From NCBI GenBank assembly GCA_965116055.1, contig OZ220466.1, forward strand, positions 310,001-374,000: a stretch of 64,000 bases of DNA, given 5' to 3'. The notes under the pieces were generated by a model that saw only the letters and a program-made list of their open reading frames with translations, did no database searches and was not told where the DNA came from. Source of the DNA: Bin55 sp965116055. Its GTDB lineage: Bacteria; Pseudomonadota; Gammaproteobacteria; Pseudomonadales; Azotimanducaceae. Below are positions 14,953 through 24,475 of the stretch, piece after piece; positions within the stretch are counted from its first letter, which is position 1; the number at the start of each line of letters is the position of its first letter. A program made the position numbers and the translations under genes.

Positions 14953-16197
14953 TTGAAATTTGGCTTGTTTTACGAACTACAGCTGCCGAAACCAGCTGGG
15001 CAACCGCAATGGGATCCGGACGACGAACACAAGATCTACCACGATATGCTAGATCAGGTCGAACTTGCGGACAGTTTGGGATTCGATTATGTGTTTGAAG
15101 TTGAGCACCATTTTCTGGAAGAGTACTCGCATTCCTCTGCGCCAGAGATGGTCATGGCTGCCCTATCGCAACGAACTAAGAACATCCGCTTAGGCCATGG
15201 TATCGTGCTGATGCCTCCGGGCTATAACCATCCTGCACGCGTCGCAGAGCGCATCGGCGCGCTGGATTTGCTATCAAACGGCCGCGTCGAATTTGGTACG
15301 GGCGAATCCGCATCGGCGATGGAGTTGGGTGGTTTCGATGTAGACCGCGGGCAGAAAAAAGCTATGTGGGAAGAGTGCACCCGCGAAGCCGCCAACATGA
15401 TGGTGCAGACGCCTTATCAAGGGTTTCAGGGGCAGTTTTTCTCAATGCCACCACGCAACATCATCCCTAAGCCGCGTCAAACCCCGCATCCGCCGTTATG
15501 GGTTGCGGCTTCACGCCGTGAAACTACGATGCTTGCCGCACGGTTTGGCATGGGCAGTCTTGGCTTCGGTTTCGAAACACCGGCCGAATTGGCGGAGCGT
15601 ACGAATGAGTACTACCGAATCATTCGCGAAGAGTGCTATCCAATAGGGCACGCGATCAATCCCGGTATAGCTGTTCTCACGACTTTTATGATGGGTAAAA
15701 CGGATGAAGAAGCATTGGAACGTAGCGCGAACGGCCCCGCTTTTTTCTCGCATTCGTTAGGCTATTACTACAACCCAGCTACGGGCGGTAAGCATCAACC
15801 AGGCGAGAAAAACATCTATGACAGTTTCCTGGCGGCGAACAAGGAACAGAATACGCTTTCTGCGAAGACCGGATTCGTAAAAGAAGAAGACATTCGTAAA
15901 GGCGAACCGGATGAAGAAGTCCAACGTGCACTCTATCGGGCTGCTCGGAGTGGTACGGCGGTAGGTACGGTGGCGCGCGTGCACGAGATGTTGTCGACAT
16001 ACGAAAAAAACCATCTGGACGTCATGATTTTTGTGGCGCAATGCGGCGACCGTAAGCATGAACACATCATGGAGTCAATTGAGCTGTTCGGAAAAGAAAT
16101 CCTCCCGGAGTTTAAAGAACGGCACGAAAAAGACCATAGGAATTGGCGCCAAGAGCAACTTGCATCGGTCGAGTTCACGATCAATTCAAGTATCTAA
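14953..16197 (+). CDS. LLM class flavin-dependent oxidoreductase
   Basis: A 414-residue bacterial-luciferase-like monooxygenase. The TTG start at 14953 has GAGGG seven bases upstream; MKFGLFYELQLPKP is the usual opening strand. The TIM-barrel signature continues with LGFDYVFEVEHHFLEEYSHSSAPEMV, quoted only in part as FDYVFEVEHHF, then RIGALDLLSNGRVEFGTGES and PLWVAASR. Family members use FMN or F420 with an organic substrate; the substrate is not deducible. A small gene starts four bases after the stop and is probably cotranscribed. Confidence 0.85.
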   Translation: MKFGLFYELQLPKPAGQPQWDPDDEHKIYHDMLDQVELADSLGFDYVFEVEHHFLEEYSHSSAPEMVMAALSQRTKNIRLGHGIVLMPPGYNHPARVAERIGALDLLSNGRVEFGTGESASAMELGGFDVDRGQKKAMWEECTREAANMMVQTPYQGFQGQFFSMPPRNIIPKPRQTPHPPLWVAASRRETTMLAARFGMGSLGFGFETPAELAERTNEYYRIIREECYPIGHAINPGIAVLTTFMMGKTDEEALERSANGPAFFSHSLGYYYNPATGGKHQPGEKNIYDSFLAANKEQNTLSAKTGFVKEEDIRKGEPDEEVQRALYRAARSGTAVGTVARVHEMLSTYEKNHLDVMIFVAQCGDRKHEHIMESIELFGKEILPEFKERHEKDHRNWRQEQLASVEFTINSSI

Positions 16198-16200
16198 CCC

Positions 16201-16548
16201 ATGGCAAGACCAGACCAAGTTCATGATGCAAGACTGCGCGAGTTGTTTGAATGCGCGCAGGCGTCCATGCGTGAAAGACAGCCGACCGTAGCCGTGAAGA
16301 CGTTGGTAGATGCGTTTTATAGGTTGTTAGAGCTTAAGCCGGGACTATCCACGGAGGAGGTTGAACCGCGACCGGGCTGGAAAATGCCGTTTTTAACGCG
16401 GTGGCCGCAACTCGGCGCAAACTTCGTCGCAGGGTCGTTGGAACGGAAGGAACCGAAGATCGAAATGGTCAAAGAGACTTTCGCTCTTTCGGAAGCGATC
16501 ACCTACTATGAATTCACACTTGAAACTGCGATTAAAAGAGGTGCGTAA
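16201..16548 (+). CDS. Hypothetical protein downstream of LLM oxidoreductase
   Basis: A 115-residue soluble protein I do not recognise. It begins three bases after the oxidoreductase stop, so the pair is almost certainly one transcript. It has a helix-rich N-terminal half (RLRELFECAQASM, TLVDAFYRLLELKPG) and a central Trp/Pro segment (RPGWKMPFLTRWPQLG), with no signal peptide or membrane helix. The spacing suggests a role with the flavoenzyme, for example as accessory or partner, but nothing in the sequence proves it. Confidence 0.65.
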   Translation: MARPDQVHDARLRELFECAQASMRERQPTVAVKTLVDAFYRLLELKPGLSTEEVEPRPGWKMPFLTRWPQLGANFVAGSLERKEPKIEMVKETFALSEAITYYEFTLETAIKRGA

Positions 16549-16654
16549 CCACGCACGCTAACTGTAACTGTCGTCGTTTTAACCTTCTGTGATCCACAGC
16601 GAAGCAGACCATGTTGAGCTATTAAGTTGAAAAAATCAATGCGAGCGTCATAGG

Positions 16655-16682
16655 ATTTGCCCGCGAGTAGCGTCTCTATAAT
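16655..16682 (+). promoter_or_regulatory. Candidate sigma-70 promoter of the ATP synthase operon
   Basis: A perfect -10 TATAAT at 16677-16682 lies 94 bases before the atpI start. A weak -35 (ATTTGC, 16655-16660) sits 16 bases upstream of it. A hairpin (CTAGGCGGC/GCCG-A-CCTAG, 16696-16718) follows in the leader. This is inferred from pattern only. Confidence 0.5.
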
Positions 16683-16775
16683 TCGCACGGCTTTACTAGG
16701 CGGCTACCGCCGACCTAGCGCATCAGTTTCTTGCGTTCATCATTGATTCGGCAACTTCGCGAACCGTTCTACCCT

Positions 16776-17171
16776 ATGTCAGATGTTAAGTCTGTCGCGT
16801 CGCGCGATGACGGGCGGATCGTGTTATATGCCTTGTGTCAGCTTGCCCTGGTTGCCGTACTACTGGGCGTGTGTACTTGGATCGTACCCGTGTTGGCGAC
16901 CGCCATTACTTTGGGTGCGCTTGCCGCGGTTGCGCCGAACGCGATCGTTGCTTTGTGCATGCAACGTGCCCGGGCTAACGCTTTTGTCATGTACGCGATG
17001 CTGCGGTCTGCATTGGTCGCGATGACTGTCTTGGGCGGCTTTCTAAGTCTCGGACCTCCGGCGGTGCCTTATTTCTTGGGTGTTGTGATGGGGGTCGTCG
17101 TGATTGCGTTTACTCCGATCGGGCTTGCCGCGGTACGAGCGGCAGCCGCACGAGTCGGCGCGAGCGCATAA
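16776..17171 (+). CDS. atpI: ATP synthase subunit I
   Basis: A 131-residue protein with four hydrophobic segments (IVLYALCQLALVAVLLG, VLATAITLGALAAVAP, a third near 70-95 and a last near 100-125). It is first in the operon, as in E. coli. AtpI helps assemble the c-ring and may move ions. The ATG at 16776 gives the usual length; a TTG at 16731 would add 15 residues. Identification rests mainly on topology and position, since AtpI is poorly conserved. Confidence 0.8.
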   Translation: MSDVKSVASRDDGRIVLYALCQLALVAVLLGVCTWIVPVLATAITLGALAAVAPNAIVALCMQRARANAFVMYAMLRSALVAMTVLGGFLSLGPPAVPYFLGVVMGVVVIAFTPIGLAAVRAAAARVGASA

Positions 17172-17184
17172 GGACCCCTATCTG

Positions 17185-18030
17185 ATGGCCACTGGCGAAG
17201 TCACCTCTACAGAGTACATTGAGCACCATCTAACCAATCTCACGTACGGGCGGACGGCAGACGGCTGGCAGCTTGCCCAAAATCCGCAAGAAGCGGCGGA
17301 AATGGGGTTCTGGGCAATCCATGTCGATTCGTTCTTTTGGTCGCTTGGACTCGGCGGGTTATTTTTGTTGATCTTCGGCATCGCAAGTCGCCGCGCGACA
17401 GCGGGCGTGCCAGGTATGTTCCAGTGCACGATCGAAATGATCATTGAAATGATTGAAGGTATTGCCAAGGACATCTTTACCTATAAAAACGATTATGTCG
17501 CGCCCATGGCCGTTACGGTATTCGTATGGGTGTTTCTTATGAACCTGATGGACCTGGTGCCGGTGGATTGGATCCCGCACCTAGCGGCCTTGATGGGCAT
17601 CCCTTACATGCGTATCGTGCCGACTACGGATGTTAACGTCACGATGGGCATGGCGCTCATGGTTTTCGCCATGATCTTGTTCTTCAGTATTTGGAAGAAG
17701 GGCATAGGCGGTTTTTTAGCGGAATTGTCCTTTCATCCTTTCCCAAAATTTCTTGCCCCGCTGAATTTCGTGCTTGAAGGTATCACGTTACTCACGAAAC
17801 CGTTGTCGCTCGGATTGCGGCTGTTCGGTAACCTCTATGCCGGGGAACTCATTTTTGTGTTGATTTGTTTGCTGTTCAGTGGCGGTATCGTGCTGACTGT
17901 GAGCGGCATCTTCCTGCAATGGGCATGGGCAGCGTTCCATGTCTTGATCATTACATTGCAGGCGTTTATTTTTTCAATCTTGACCGTCGTCTACATGTCG
18001 CAGGCATATGACACGGGTGAGGATCACTGA
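17185..18030 (+). CDS. atpB: F0F1 ATP synthase subunit a
   Basis: A 281-residue membrane protein carrying the proton half-channels. The ATG at 17185 follows AAGGA. The N-terminal EYIEHHLTNLTYG is typical, and the essential Arg is in KPLSLGLRLFGNLYAGE. The last helices (FHVLIITLQAFIFSILTVVYM) complete it. It starts 13 bases after atpI and is followed by the c subunit. Confidence 0.97.
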   Translation: MATGEVTSTEYIEHHLTNLTYGRTADGWQLAQNPQEAAEMGFWAIHVDSFFWSLGLGGLFLLIFGIASRRATAGVPGMFQCTIEMIIEMIEGIAKDIFTYKNDYVAPMAVTVFVWVFLMNLMDLVPVDWIPHLAALMGIPYMRIVPTTDVNVTMGMALMVFAMILFFSIWKKGIGGFLAELSFHPFPKFLAPLNFVLEGITLLTKPLSLGLRLFGNLYAGELIFVLICLLFSGGIVLTVSGIFLQWAWAAFHVLIITLQAFIFSILTVVYMSQAYDTGEDH

Positions 18031-18060
18031 CCTTTACATTTAGGTAGGAGAGACCAATCT

Positions 18061-18303
18061 ATGCAATTGACGGACCAGTTATACGTTGCTGCAGGCCTCA
18101 TGCTGGGCCTTGGCGCGGTTGGCGGCGCGGTTGGCGTCGGCATTCTTGGGGGCAAGTTTTTAGAAGGTGCAGCGCGTCAACCGGAGTTGCTGGGTTTTCT
18201 ACGCGTACAGTTTTTTATCGTGCTGGGTTTAGTTGACGCGATTCCCATGATTGCGGTCGCGCTTGGATTGTTTGTCATGTTCGCGTTAACCGGCGGCGCA
18301 TGA
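18061..18303 (+). CDS. atpE: F0F1 ATP synthase subunit c
   Basis: An 80-residue two-helix hairpin forming the rotor ring. The polar loop is ARQPELL and the proton-carrying Asp is D59 in LGLVDAIPMIA. The Gln/Ser/Thr set that marks sodium-specific rings is not evident, so proton coupling is likely. A good ribosome binding site (GGAGAG) precedes it, fitting the high copy number needed. Confidence 0.97.
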   Translation: MQLTDQLYVAAGLMLGLGAVGGAVGVGILGGKFLEGAARQPELLGFLRVQFFIVLGLVDAIPMIAVALGLFVMFALTGGA

Positions 18304-18346
18304 AACGACCGTACGTATACCTTAGGCACTAAGCTGTGTATCGATC

Positions 18347-18817
18347 ATGAATATCAATATCACGCTCCTCTGGAGCTCGGTAGCGTTTCTGATATTTACG
18401 TTGTCGTGTTGGTACTTTATTTGGCCGCCACTGGTGACGGCGATCCGGAACCGACAGCAAACGATCGCTGACGGGCTCGAAAATGCTGAAACTGCTTCGC
18501 GTAATCTGGCCCAGGCTGAACAACAAGCGGATGAGATCATGCGCAATGCACGGAAAGAAGCGCAGACCATCGTTGATCAAGCGCGTGGCCAAGCATCCTC
18601 AATCGTAGACGCAGCGAAGCAGGAAGCGCGTGAGGAAGGCGAGCGCTTGAAAGCGGCCGGCGTGGCGGAAATTGAGCAGGAGGCTAATCGCATTCGCGAA
18701 ACGCTTCGTGGCGATGTAGCAGCCTTGGCTGTGCAAGGGGCGGAACGTATCCTTGAAGCGGATATCGACGAAGCCAGGCATCGCGACATGCTGGCAAAAC
18801 TGGCGGCTGAACTCTAA
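18347..18817 (+). CDS. atpF: F0F1 ATP synthase subunit b
   Basis: A 156-residue peripheral-stalk protein with one N-terminal membrane helix (SVAFLIFTLSCWYFIWPPL), then a long charged coiled coil and a C-terminal helix that meets delta. It starts with MNINITLLW, as in Gammaproteobacteria. It lies between atpE and atpH with short gaps. Confidence 0.96.
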   Translation: MNINITLLWSSVAFLIFTLSCWYFIWPPLVTAIRNRQQTIADGLENAETASRNLAQAEQQADEIMRNARKEAQTIVDQARGQASSIVDAAKQEAREEGERLKAAGVAEIEQEANRIRETLRGDVAALAVQGAERILEADIDEARHRDMLAKLAAEL

Positions 18818-18820
18818 CCC

Positions 18821-19363
18821 ATGGCTGAATTGGCGACACTCGCTAGACCATACGCGAATGCTGCGTATGACTTGGCGAAACAAGGCGATCGCGTGAACGC
18901 TTGGTCACGTGCGTTAGCTTTACTCGTTGAGGCGGCAGCAACGCCTGAAATGCAAGCGTTAATCGGTTCTCGGGCGATCGCTCATGTACAAAAAGCTCAT
19001 GCATTGAACGATCTTCTGGCTGAGATGGATGCGCCGGCGGAAGTTAAACGTTTTGTATCCGTGCTCGCTGAAAATCGACGCTTGGAACTGCTTGCCGACA
19101 TTGCGGCGTTGTTTGAGACGAAGCGTGCGGAAGACAGCAAGATCTTGGATGTGACGATCACGTCGGCGGTACCGATTGCCGACGAACAACTTGCTGTATT
19201 TGAGACCGCGCTAGGCAAGCGATTCGAACGTGACATCGCGGTTACGGTCGAGACGGATTCCAGTTTGTTAGGCGGGGCTTTCATTCGCGCGGGCGACACG
19301 GTGGTAGACGGTTCAGTCCGCGGCAAATTGGCAAAAATGGCAGAGGCGCTGACGCGCGTCTAA
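18821..19363 (+). CDS. atpH: F0F1 ATP synthase subunit delta
   Basis: A 180-residue subunit capping the F1 head. It shows LARPYANAAYDLAKQ at the N-terminus, KRFVSVLAENRRL in the middle and SLLGGAFIRAGDTVVDGSVRG at the C-terminus, all family landmarks. It starts three bases after the atpF stop. Confidence 0.96.
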   Translation: MAELATLARPYANAAYDLAKQGDRVNAWSRALALLVEAAATPEMQALIGSRAIAHVQKAHALNDLLAEMDAPAEVKRFVSVLAENRRLELLADIAALFETKRAEDSKILDVTITSAVPIADEQLAVFETALGKRFERDIAVTVETDSSLLGGAFIRAGDTVVDGSVRGKLAKMAEALTRV

Positions 19364-19378
19364 TTAAGAGCGAACAAC

Positions 19379-20932
19379 ATGAACACTCTCAATCCCTCAG
19401 AAATCAGCGATCTGATCAAGGATCGCATCGCGAAGCTGGATATCAGTTCGCAACCGCAAAATCAAGGAACGATTGTGTCCGTTTCGGACGGTATCGTGCG
19501 TATTCACGGCCTGGCCGACGCGCAATACGGTGAAATGATTGAGTTTCCCGGCAGTGTGTACGGGATGGCGATGAATCTCGAACGCGATTCGGTCGGCGCG
19601 GTGGTACTTGGCGATTACAAAAGCCTATCGGAAGGCATGACCGCACGCTGTACGCAGCGTATCGTGGAAGTGCCGACCGGCCCGGAATTGCTTGGTCGCG
19701 TCGTTGACGCGTTAGGCAATCCAATTGACGGCAAAGGTCCGATTGAAGCCAGCGCGTCTTCGCCTGTCGAAAAAGTCGCGCCCGGGGTCATTGCGCGACA
19801 AAGCGTTGACCAGCCCGTGCAAACCGGTATCAAATGTATTGATTCCATGATCCCCATCGGTCGTGGTCAGCGTGAGCTGATTATTGGGGACCGCCAAATC
19901 GGCAAGACGGCTGTTGCCGTCGATACCGTGATCAATCAAAAAGGCACGGGGATCAAGTGCATCTATGTGGCCATCGGCCAGAAAATGTCGACCATCGCGA
20001 CGATTGTGCGTACGTTCGAAGAACACGGCGCCATGGACCATACTGTGGTCGTTGCAGCCGCCGCGGCAGATCCTGCACCCATGCTCTATATCTCGCCATA
20101 TTCAGGTTGTGCCATGGGGGAGTATTTTCGCGATCGTGGTGAAGACGCCTTGATTATTTACGACGACTTAACCAAGCAAGCCTGGGCATATCGGCAGGTC
20201 TCGTTATTGTTGCGCCGCCCGCCTGGACGTGAGGCCTATCCCGGCGATATCTTCTATTTGCACTCAAGATTGCTTGAACGCGCGGCCAGAGTTAACCCTG
20301 AATATGTAGAGCAATTCACCCAAGGCGAGGTGAAAGGCAAGACGGGTTCGTTAACGGCGTTGCCGATCATTGAGACGCAAGCTGGCGATGTGTCGGCTTT
20401 CGTACCGACCAACGTGATCTCAATCACGGATGGGCAAATTTTCTTGGAGACCGACCGGTTTAACGCCGGCATTCGTCCCGCGATGAGCCCTGGTATTTCC
20501 GTATCGCGCGTCGGCGGCGCGGCGCAAGTACCGTTTATGAAAAAGATTTCGGGCGGTATCAAGTTAGCGCTAGCGCAGTACCGCGAGCTTGCAGCGTTTT
20601 CCCAATTTGCATCGGACCTGGATGATGCGACCCGCACTCAACTTGAGCACGGACAACGCGTGGAAGAGTTGATGAAGCAATCGCAATTCGCGCCGATGAC
20701 TGTGGCGGAGATGGGCGTGTCCTTGTTCGCTGCGAACGAAGGATATCTCAATGATGTCCCGGTCGCTCGCGTACAACAATTCGAGCGTGATTTGTTGGAT
20801 CATATGAACGCCAATCACGGTGAATGGATGAAGCAAATCACCGAATCCGGCGAATACTCTGACGATATCGAGACATTTCTGCGCGAAGCTATTGCTGAAT
20901 TCGTCAAAACTCACTCTTACACAGACGAGTAA
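19379..20932 (+). CDS. atpA: F0F1 ATP synthase subunit alpha
   Basis: A 517-residue non-catalytic nucleotide-binding subunit. The P-loop is GDRQIGKTAVA, and VGRVVDALGNPIDG reads here as LLGRVVDALGNPID. LLLRRPPGREAYPGDIFYLHSRLLERAA and ISPGISVSRVGGAAQ correspond to the conserved core, in shorter segments PGREAYPGDIFYLHSR and SVSRVGGAAQ. Full family length with no disruption. Confidence 0.98.
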   Translation: MNTLNPSEISDLIKDRIAKLDISSQPQNQGTIVSVSDGIVRIHGLADAQYGEMIEFPGSVYGMAMNLERDSVGAVVLGDYKSLSEGMTARCTQRIVEVPTGPELLGRVVDALGNPIDGKGPIEASASSPVEKVAPGVIARQSVDQPVQTGIKCIDSMIPIGRGQRELIIGDRQIGKTAVAVDTVINQKGTGIKCIYVAIGQKMSTIATIVRTFEEHGAMDHTVVVAAAAADPAPMLYISPYSGCAMGEYFRDRGEDALIIYDDLTKQAWAYRQVSLLLRRPPGREAYPGDIFYLHSRLLERAARVNPEYVEQFTQGEVKGKTGSLTALPIIETQAGDVSAFVPTNVISITDGQIFLETDRFNAGIRPAMSPGISVSRVGGAAQVPFMKKISGGIKLALAQYRELAAFSQFASDLDDATRTQLEHGQRVEELMKQSQFAPMTVAEMGVSLFAANEGYLNDVPVARVQQFERDLLDHMNANHGEWMKQITESGEYSDDIETFLREAIAEFVKTHSYTDE

Positions 20933-20938
20933 CGTTCA

Positions 20939-21802
20939 ATGGCTGGCGGTCAAGAGATCGTAAAGAAGATCGGTAGCGTTCAAAACACGCAGAAAGTGAC
21001 GAGCGCCATGCAAATGGTGGCTGCCAGCAAAATGCGTCGCACGCAAGACCGCATGCAAGAAGCGCGTCCCTACGCGCATCGAATCCGTAGCGTGATCGGT
21101 CACTTGGCGAATGCCTCCACGGAATATCGGCATCGTTATATGTTGTCGCGTGATGTGCGGAATATCGGTTACATCGTCATCTCAACGGATAAAGGACAGT
21201 GTGGCGGACTGAATTCCAATATGTTCCGGACGTTGATCCAGGATATCCGCAAATGGGATGATCAGGGAGTGCCAGCTAGTCTAGCATTGGTTGGAAATAA
21301 AGCGGCAAGTTTCTTTCGGTCGGTCGGCGGCAATGTAGTTGCTGCGATCAATAATGTCGGGGAGAACCCAGAAGTCGAGAGCCTGATTGGCGGCATTCGG
21401 CGTATGCTTGATCTGTTCGACGAGCAGAGCATTGATCGCTTGGACTTGGTCTCGAATCAGTTCGTCAACAGTATGACGCACCGGCCAAAAATTGAGCAAT
21501 TGCTGCCGCTAGCGGCCGACCCTGAAGACTCGTACAAATATATGTGGGACTATCTGTACGAACCGGATGCAGCTGAGTTGATTGAAGGCTTGGTGCAACG
21601 GTTCTTGGAATCTCAGGTTTACGGCGCGGTTGTAGAGAACACGGCGTGTGAACAGGCGGCGCGCATGATTGCGATGAAGAATGCCACTGATAACGCAGCA
21701 GAAATGATTGAAGAGCTGACATTGCTCTACAACAACGCCCGCCAGGCGGCCATCACCCAGGAAATCGCTGAAATCGTCGGTGGTGTGGCGGCACTCGAAT
21801 GA
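20939..21802 (+). CDS. atpG: F0F1 ATP synthase subunit gamma
   Basis: A 287-residue rotor shaft. The N-terminal coiled coil is MAGGQEIVKKIGSVQNTQKV then AMQMVAASKMRR; STDKGQCGGLN is in the Rossmann-like core; the C-terminal helix has NAAEMIEELTLLYNNARQA then ITQEIAEIVGG. It starts six bases after atpA. Confidence 0.97.
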   Translation: MAGGQEIVKKIGSVQNTQKVTSAMQMVAASKMRRTQDRMQEARPYAHRIRSVIGHLANASTEYRHRYMLSRDVRNIGYIVISTDKGQCGGLNSNMFRTLIQDIRKWDDQGVPASLALVGNKAASFFRSVGGNVVAAINNVGENPEVESLIGGIRRMLDLFDEQSIDRLDLVSNQFVNSMTHRPKIEQLLPLAADPEDSYKYMWDYLYEPDAAELIEGLVQRFLESQVYGAVVENTACEQAARMIAMKNATDNAAEMIEELTLLYNNARQAAITQEIAEIVGGVAALE

Positions 21803-21832
21803 TGTCCGCGCGATCGAAGCTACGAGGAACAC

Positions 21833-23224
21833 ATGAGTAACGGAATAATCGTCCAGGTCATCGGCGCAGTCATTGACGTCGAATTCGAACGCGAGGAGGT
21901 GCCGAATGTGTTCGACGCCTTGACCGTCGTCGAAACCGGTTTGACGCTAGAAGTACAACAGCAGCTTGGCGATGGTATTGTGCGTTCGATTGCGTTGGGT
22001 TCGTCTGAGGGACTGTCGCGAGGACTGGAAGTCGTCAACACCGGTGCACCCATATCCATTCCAGTCGGCGAGGAGACACTCGGTCGCATCATGGATGTGC
22101 TGGGTAATGCGATCGACGAAAAGGGTCCGATCAATGCCCGTGAAATCAAACCCATTCATCGCGAACCACCGACATACGAGGATCAGAAAGGCGGTAACGA
22201 GCTGCTTGAGACTGGTATTAAGGTGATCGACTTGATGTGTCCGTTCGCGCGTGGCGGTAAAGTCGGCCTATTCGGCGGGGCTGGAGTTGGGAAGACGGTA
22301 ACGATGCTCGAGCTCATCCGCAACATTGCGATTGAGCATTCCGGTTTGTCGGTATTCGCCGGCGTCGGCGAGCGTACGCGTGAGGGGAACGACTTTTACT
22401 ATGAAATGATGGAAGCGGGCGTGCTAGACAAAATCTCGCTCGTATTCGGCCAGATGAACGAACCGCCTGGCAATCGTTTGCGCGTGGCGCTTTCTGGCTT
22501 GACGCTGGCTGAACAGTTCCGAGACGAAGGTCGTGACGTCTTGTTATTTGTGGACAACATTTATCGATACACGCTTGCCGGGGTTGAGGTATCGGCGTTG
22601 CTCGGTCGGATGCCTTCGGCCGTGGGTTATCAGCCTAACCTCGCGGAAGATATGGGTATCCTGCAAGAGCGCATTACGACTACAAAAACTGGCTCAATCA
22701 CGTCGGTGCAAGCCATTTATGTGCCGGCCGACGACCTTACGGACCCGTCACCGGCGACGACATTCGCGCATTTGGATTCAACCGTCACGCTTAGTCGAGC
22801 GATTACTGACTTGGGTATCTATCCTGCAGTTGACCCATTGGATTCGACCTCACGCCAACTTGATCCGAACGTTGTCGGTCAGGATCATTACAGCGTTGCG
22901 CGCGAAGCGCAAGAGGTTCTTCAGCGCTATCAGGAACTTAAAGACATCATCGCGATTCTCGGCATGGACGAACTATCTGAAGAAGACAAGGCGCTCGTCT
23001 ATCGCGCGCGCAAGATGCAACAATTTTTCTCGCAATCCATGTTCGTGGCGGAGCAATTTACGGGGCAACCTGGTCAGTATGTATCCCGCGAGGACACGGT
23101 GCGCAGTTTCCGTGCGATTTTGGACGGTGAAGCCGACGATCTGCCAGAGCAGGCGTTTTTCATGGTAGGCACCATTGACGACGCCCGCGAAAAGGCCAAG
23201 ACGTTGGCCGCTGAGACCGCATAG
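21833..23224 (+). CDS. atpD: F0F1 ATP synthase subunit beta
   Basis: A 463-residue catalytic subunit with P-loop GGAGVGKTVTMLELIRN, catalytic Glu in GVGERTREGNDFY and the segment FVDNIYRYTLAGVEVSALLG. The C-terminal DELSEEDK is typical. No disruption is seen. Confidence 0.98.
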   Translation: MSNGIIVQVIGAVIDVEFEREEVPNVFDALTVVETGLTLEVQQQLGDGIVRSIALGSSEGLSRGLEVVNTGAPISIPVGEETLGRIMDVLGNAIDEKGPINAREIKPIHREPPTYEDQKGGNELLETGIKVIDLMCPFARGGKVGLFGGAGVGKTVTMLELIRNIAIEHSGLSVFAGVGERTREGNDFYYEMMEAGVLDKISLVFGQMNEPPGNRLRVALSGLTLAEQFRDEGRDVLLFVDNIYRYTLAGVEVSALLGRMPSAVGYQPNLAEDMGILQERITTTKTGSITSVQAIYVPADDLTDPSPATTFAHLDSTVTLSRAITDLGIYPAVDPLDSTSRQLDPNVVGQDHYSVAREAQEVLQRYQELKDIIAILGMDELSEEDKALVYRARKMQQFFSQSMFVAEQFTGQPGQYVSREDTVRSFRAILDGEADDLPEQAFFMVGTIDDAREKAKTLAAETA

Positions 23225-23226
23225 CA

Positions 23227-23649
23227 ATGCCATCCACTATGCGTTGCGAAATCGTCAGCGCGGAGAAGGAGATTTTTTCCGGGGACGTCACGATGATCAT
23301 CGCAACGGGTACTCTCGGCGAGCTTGGGATCATGGCGGGTCATACGCCGCTGTTGACCGGCTTAAAACCTGGTCCTGTGAAGCTGCGCTTTGAGGATGGC
23401 GAAGAGGATGTGTATTTCGCTTCCGGTGGCTTTCTAGAAGTTCAGCCAACGGTGGTGACCATTTTGGCAGATACTGCCGAGCATGCCGATAACATTGATG
23501 ACGCGGCAGCGGCCGAAGCAGTTGAAGCGGCCCGGCGCGCCATGTCGGAATCCGCGGCCGACATGGATTTTTCCCATGCCACCGCGATGCTTGCGGATGC
23601 CACAGCTCGTCAACGCACGCTCGACGAATTGCGTAAACGTCGACGTTAG
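23227..23649 (+). CDS. atpC: F0F1 ATP synthase subunit epsilon
   Basis: A 140-residue central-stalk subunit with a beta-sandwich N-terminus (MRCEIVSAEKEIFSGDV, GELGIMAGHTPLL) and a two-helix C-terminus ending LDELRKRRR, the regulatory part that can inhibit ATP hydrolysis. It begins two bases after atpD. In many Gammaproteobacteria glmU follows directly; here glmU is about 17.8 kb away. Confidence 0.96.
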   Translation: MPSTMRCEIVSAEKEIFSGDVTMIIATGTLGELGIMAGHTPLLTGLKPGPVKLRFEDGEEDVYFASGGFLEVQPTVVTILADTAEHADNIDDAAAAEAVEAARRAMSESAADMDFSHATAMLADATARQRTLDELRKRRR

Positions 23650-23673
23650 ACCGTATTAAGAACTTAGGAGGAC

Positions 23674-23997
23674 ATGGTGTTTCAGGAGCTACGGCAGTAC
23701 AAAATTCAACCAGGCAAGATGGATGCTTGGGTCGAATTTATGGAAACTGTGATCATTCCTTTTCAAGTTTCAAAAGGTATGGTGATTACGGGCAGTTATC
23801 GCGGTGAAAGCGACGACACGTTGTATGTGTGGACGCGTCGTTTCGAAACCGAAGCGGAGCGTGAGCGGCTTTATGATGCTGTCTACAACTCGGACACATG
23901 GCGGGATGAGATTGCACCCAAAGTGGGTGAGTTGATGGATGGGCCACCTGTGTCTGTGCAGCGTATCGTTTCGACGCCGAATTCGCCAGCCCAATAG
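23674..23997 (+). CDS. NIPSNAP family protein
   Basis: A 107-residue ferredoxin-like-fold protein beginning MVFQELRQYKIQPGKMDAW, with FMETVIIPFQ, GSYRGESDDTLYVWTRRF and a segment ERERLYDAVYNSDTWRDEI, all characteristic of NIPSNAP proteins. Their biochemical role is uncertain; some bind or act on small organic molecules. It has TTAGGAGG upstream and lies 24 bases after atpC, so it may be read through from the atp operon. Confidence 0.85.
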   Translation: MVFQELRQYKIQPGKMDAWVEFMETVIIPFQVSKGMVITGSYRGESDDTLYVWTRRFETEAERERLYDAVYNSDTWRDEIAPKVGELMDGPPVSVQRIVSTPNSPAQ

Positions 23998-24475
23998 CGC
24001 TGACGCAGCTTAAGCGCGGTGCGCACTACCGCTATGCTGCGGCTATGGCCATTGAAAGATAAACTGACATCGTCTCGCGCCGCAATTGCAATCAACAGAC
24101 TCACTCCGATTCGGCGAAGATACTTTCTGCCGCGTAGGTAGATGCATTCAATGCACGCGATGACAACCGAATGGTTCCGCGCGTCGGCGGTATGGGTGTG
24201 CTTTTATACTTCATCCGACTGCGAACTATTGAAGAAGTGAAGCCCGTGTTGAACATAGAATCTCCTGTTGAGGCGTATTGGGTTTGGCGGCGAGTCGAGA
24301 TACCGAGGTATGAGAATTTGAACTGTCATTCGGAATCTGGAGTATCATCAGCAGTTCACAGATTGCCAAAGTTTGCTTCAAAAAGACTTGCGTAAGTTAC
24401 GCCCCGCCTGGATGGCGCAACGAGAGGCGCTGTCCTTTACAGCATTGAGTCTTGAATTGCACGGGAGAGATTACT
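23998..24475. other. Intergenic, no gene seen
   Basis: An open frame at 24171-24395 has no recognisable content and no convincing ribosome binding site. The leader of the TauD-type gene (GGGAGAG near 24463) is the only functional element I can support. Confidence 0.35.

Noticed and set aside
22533..23168. 211-residue alternative frame inside atpD
   Set aside because: Arg/Ser-rich shadow of a highly conserved gene.
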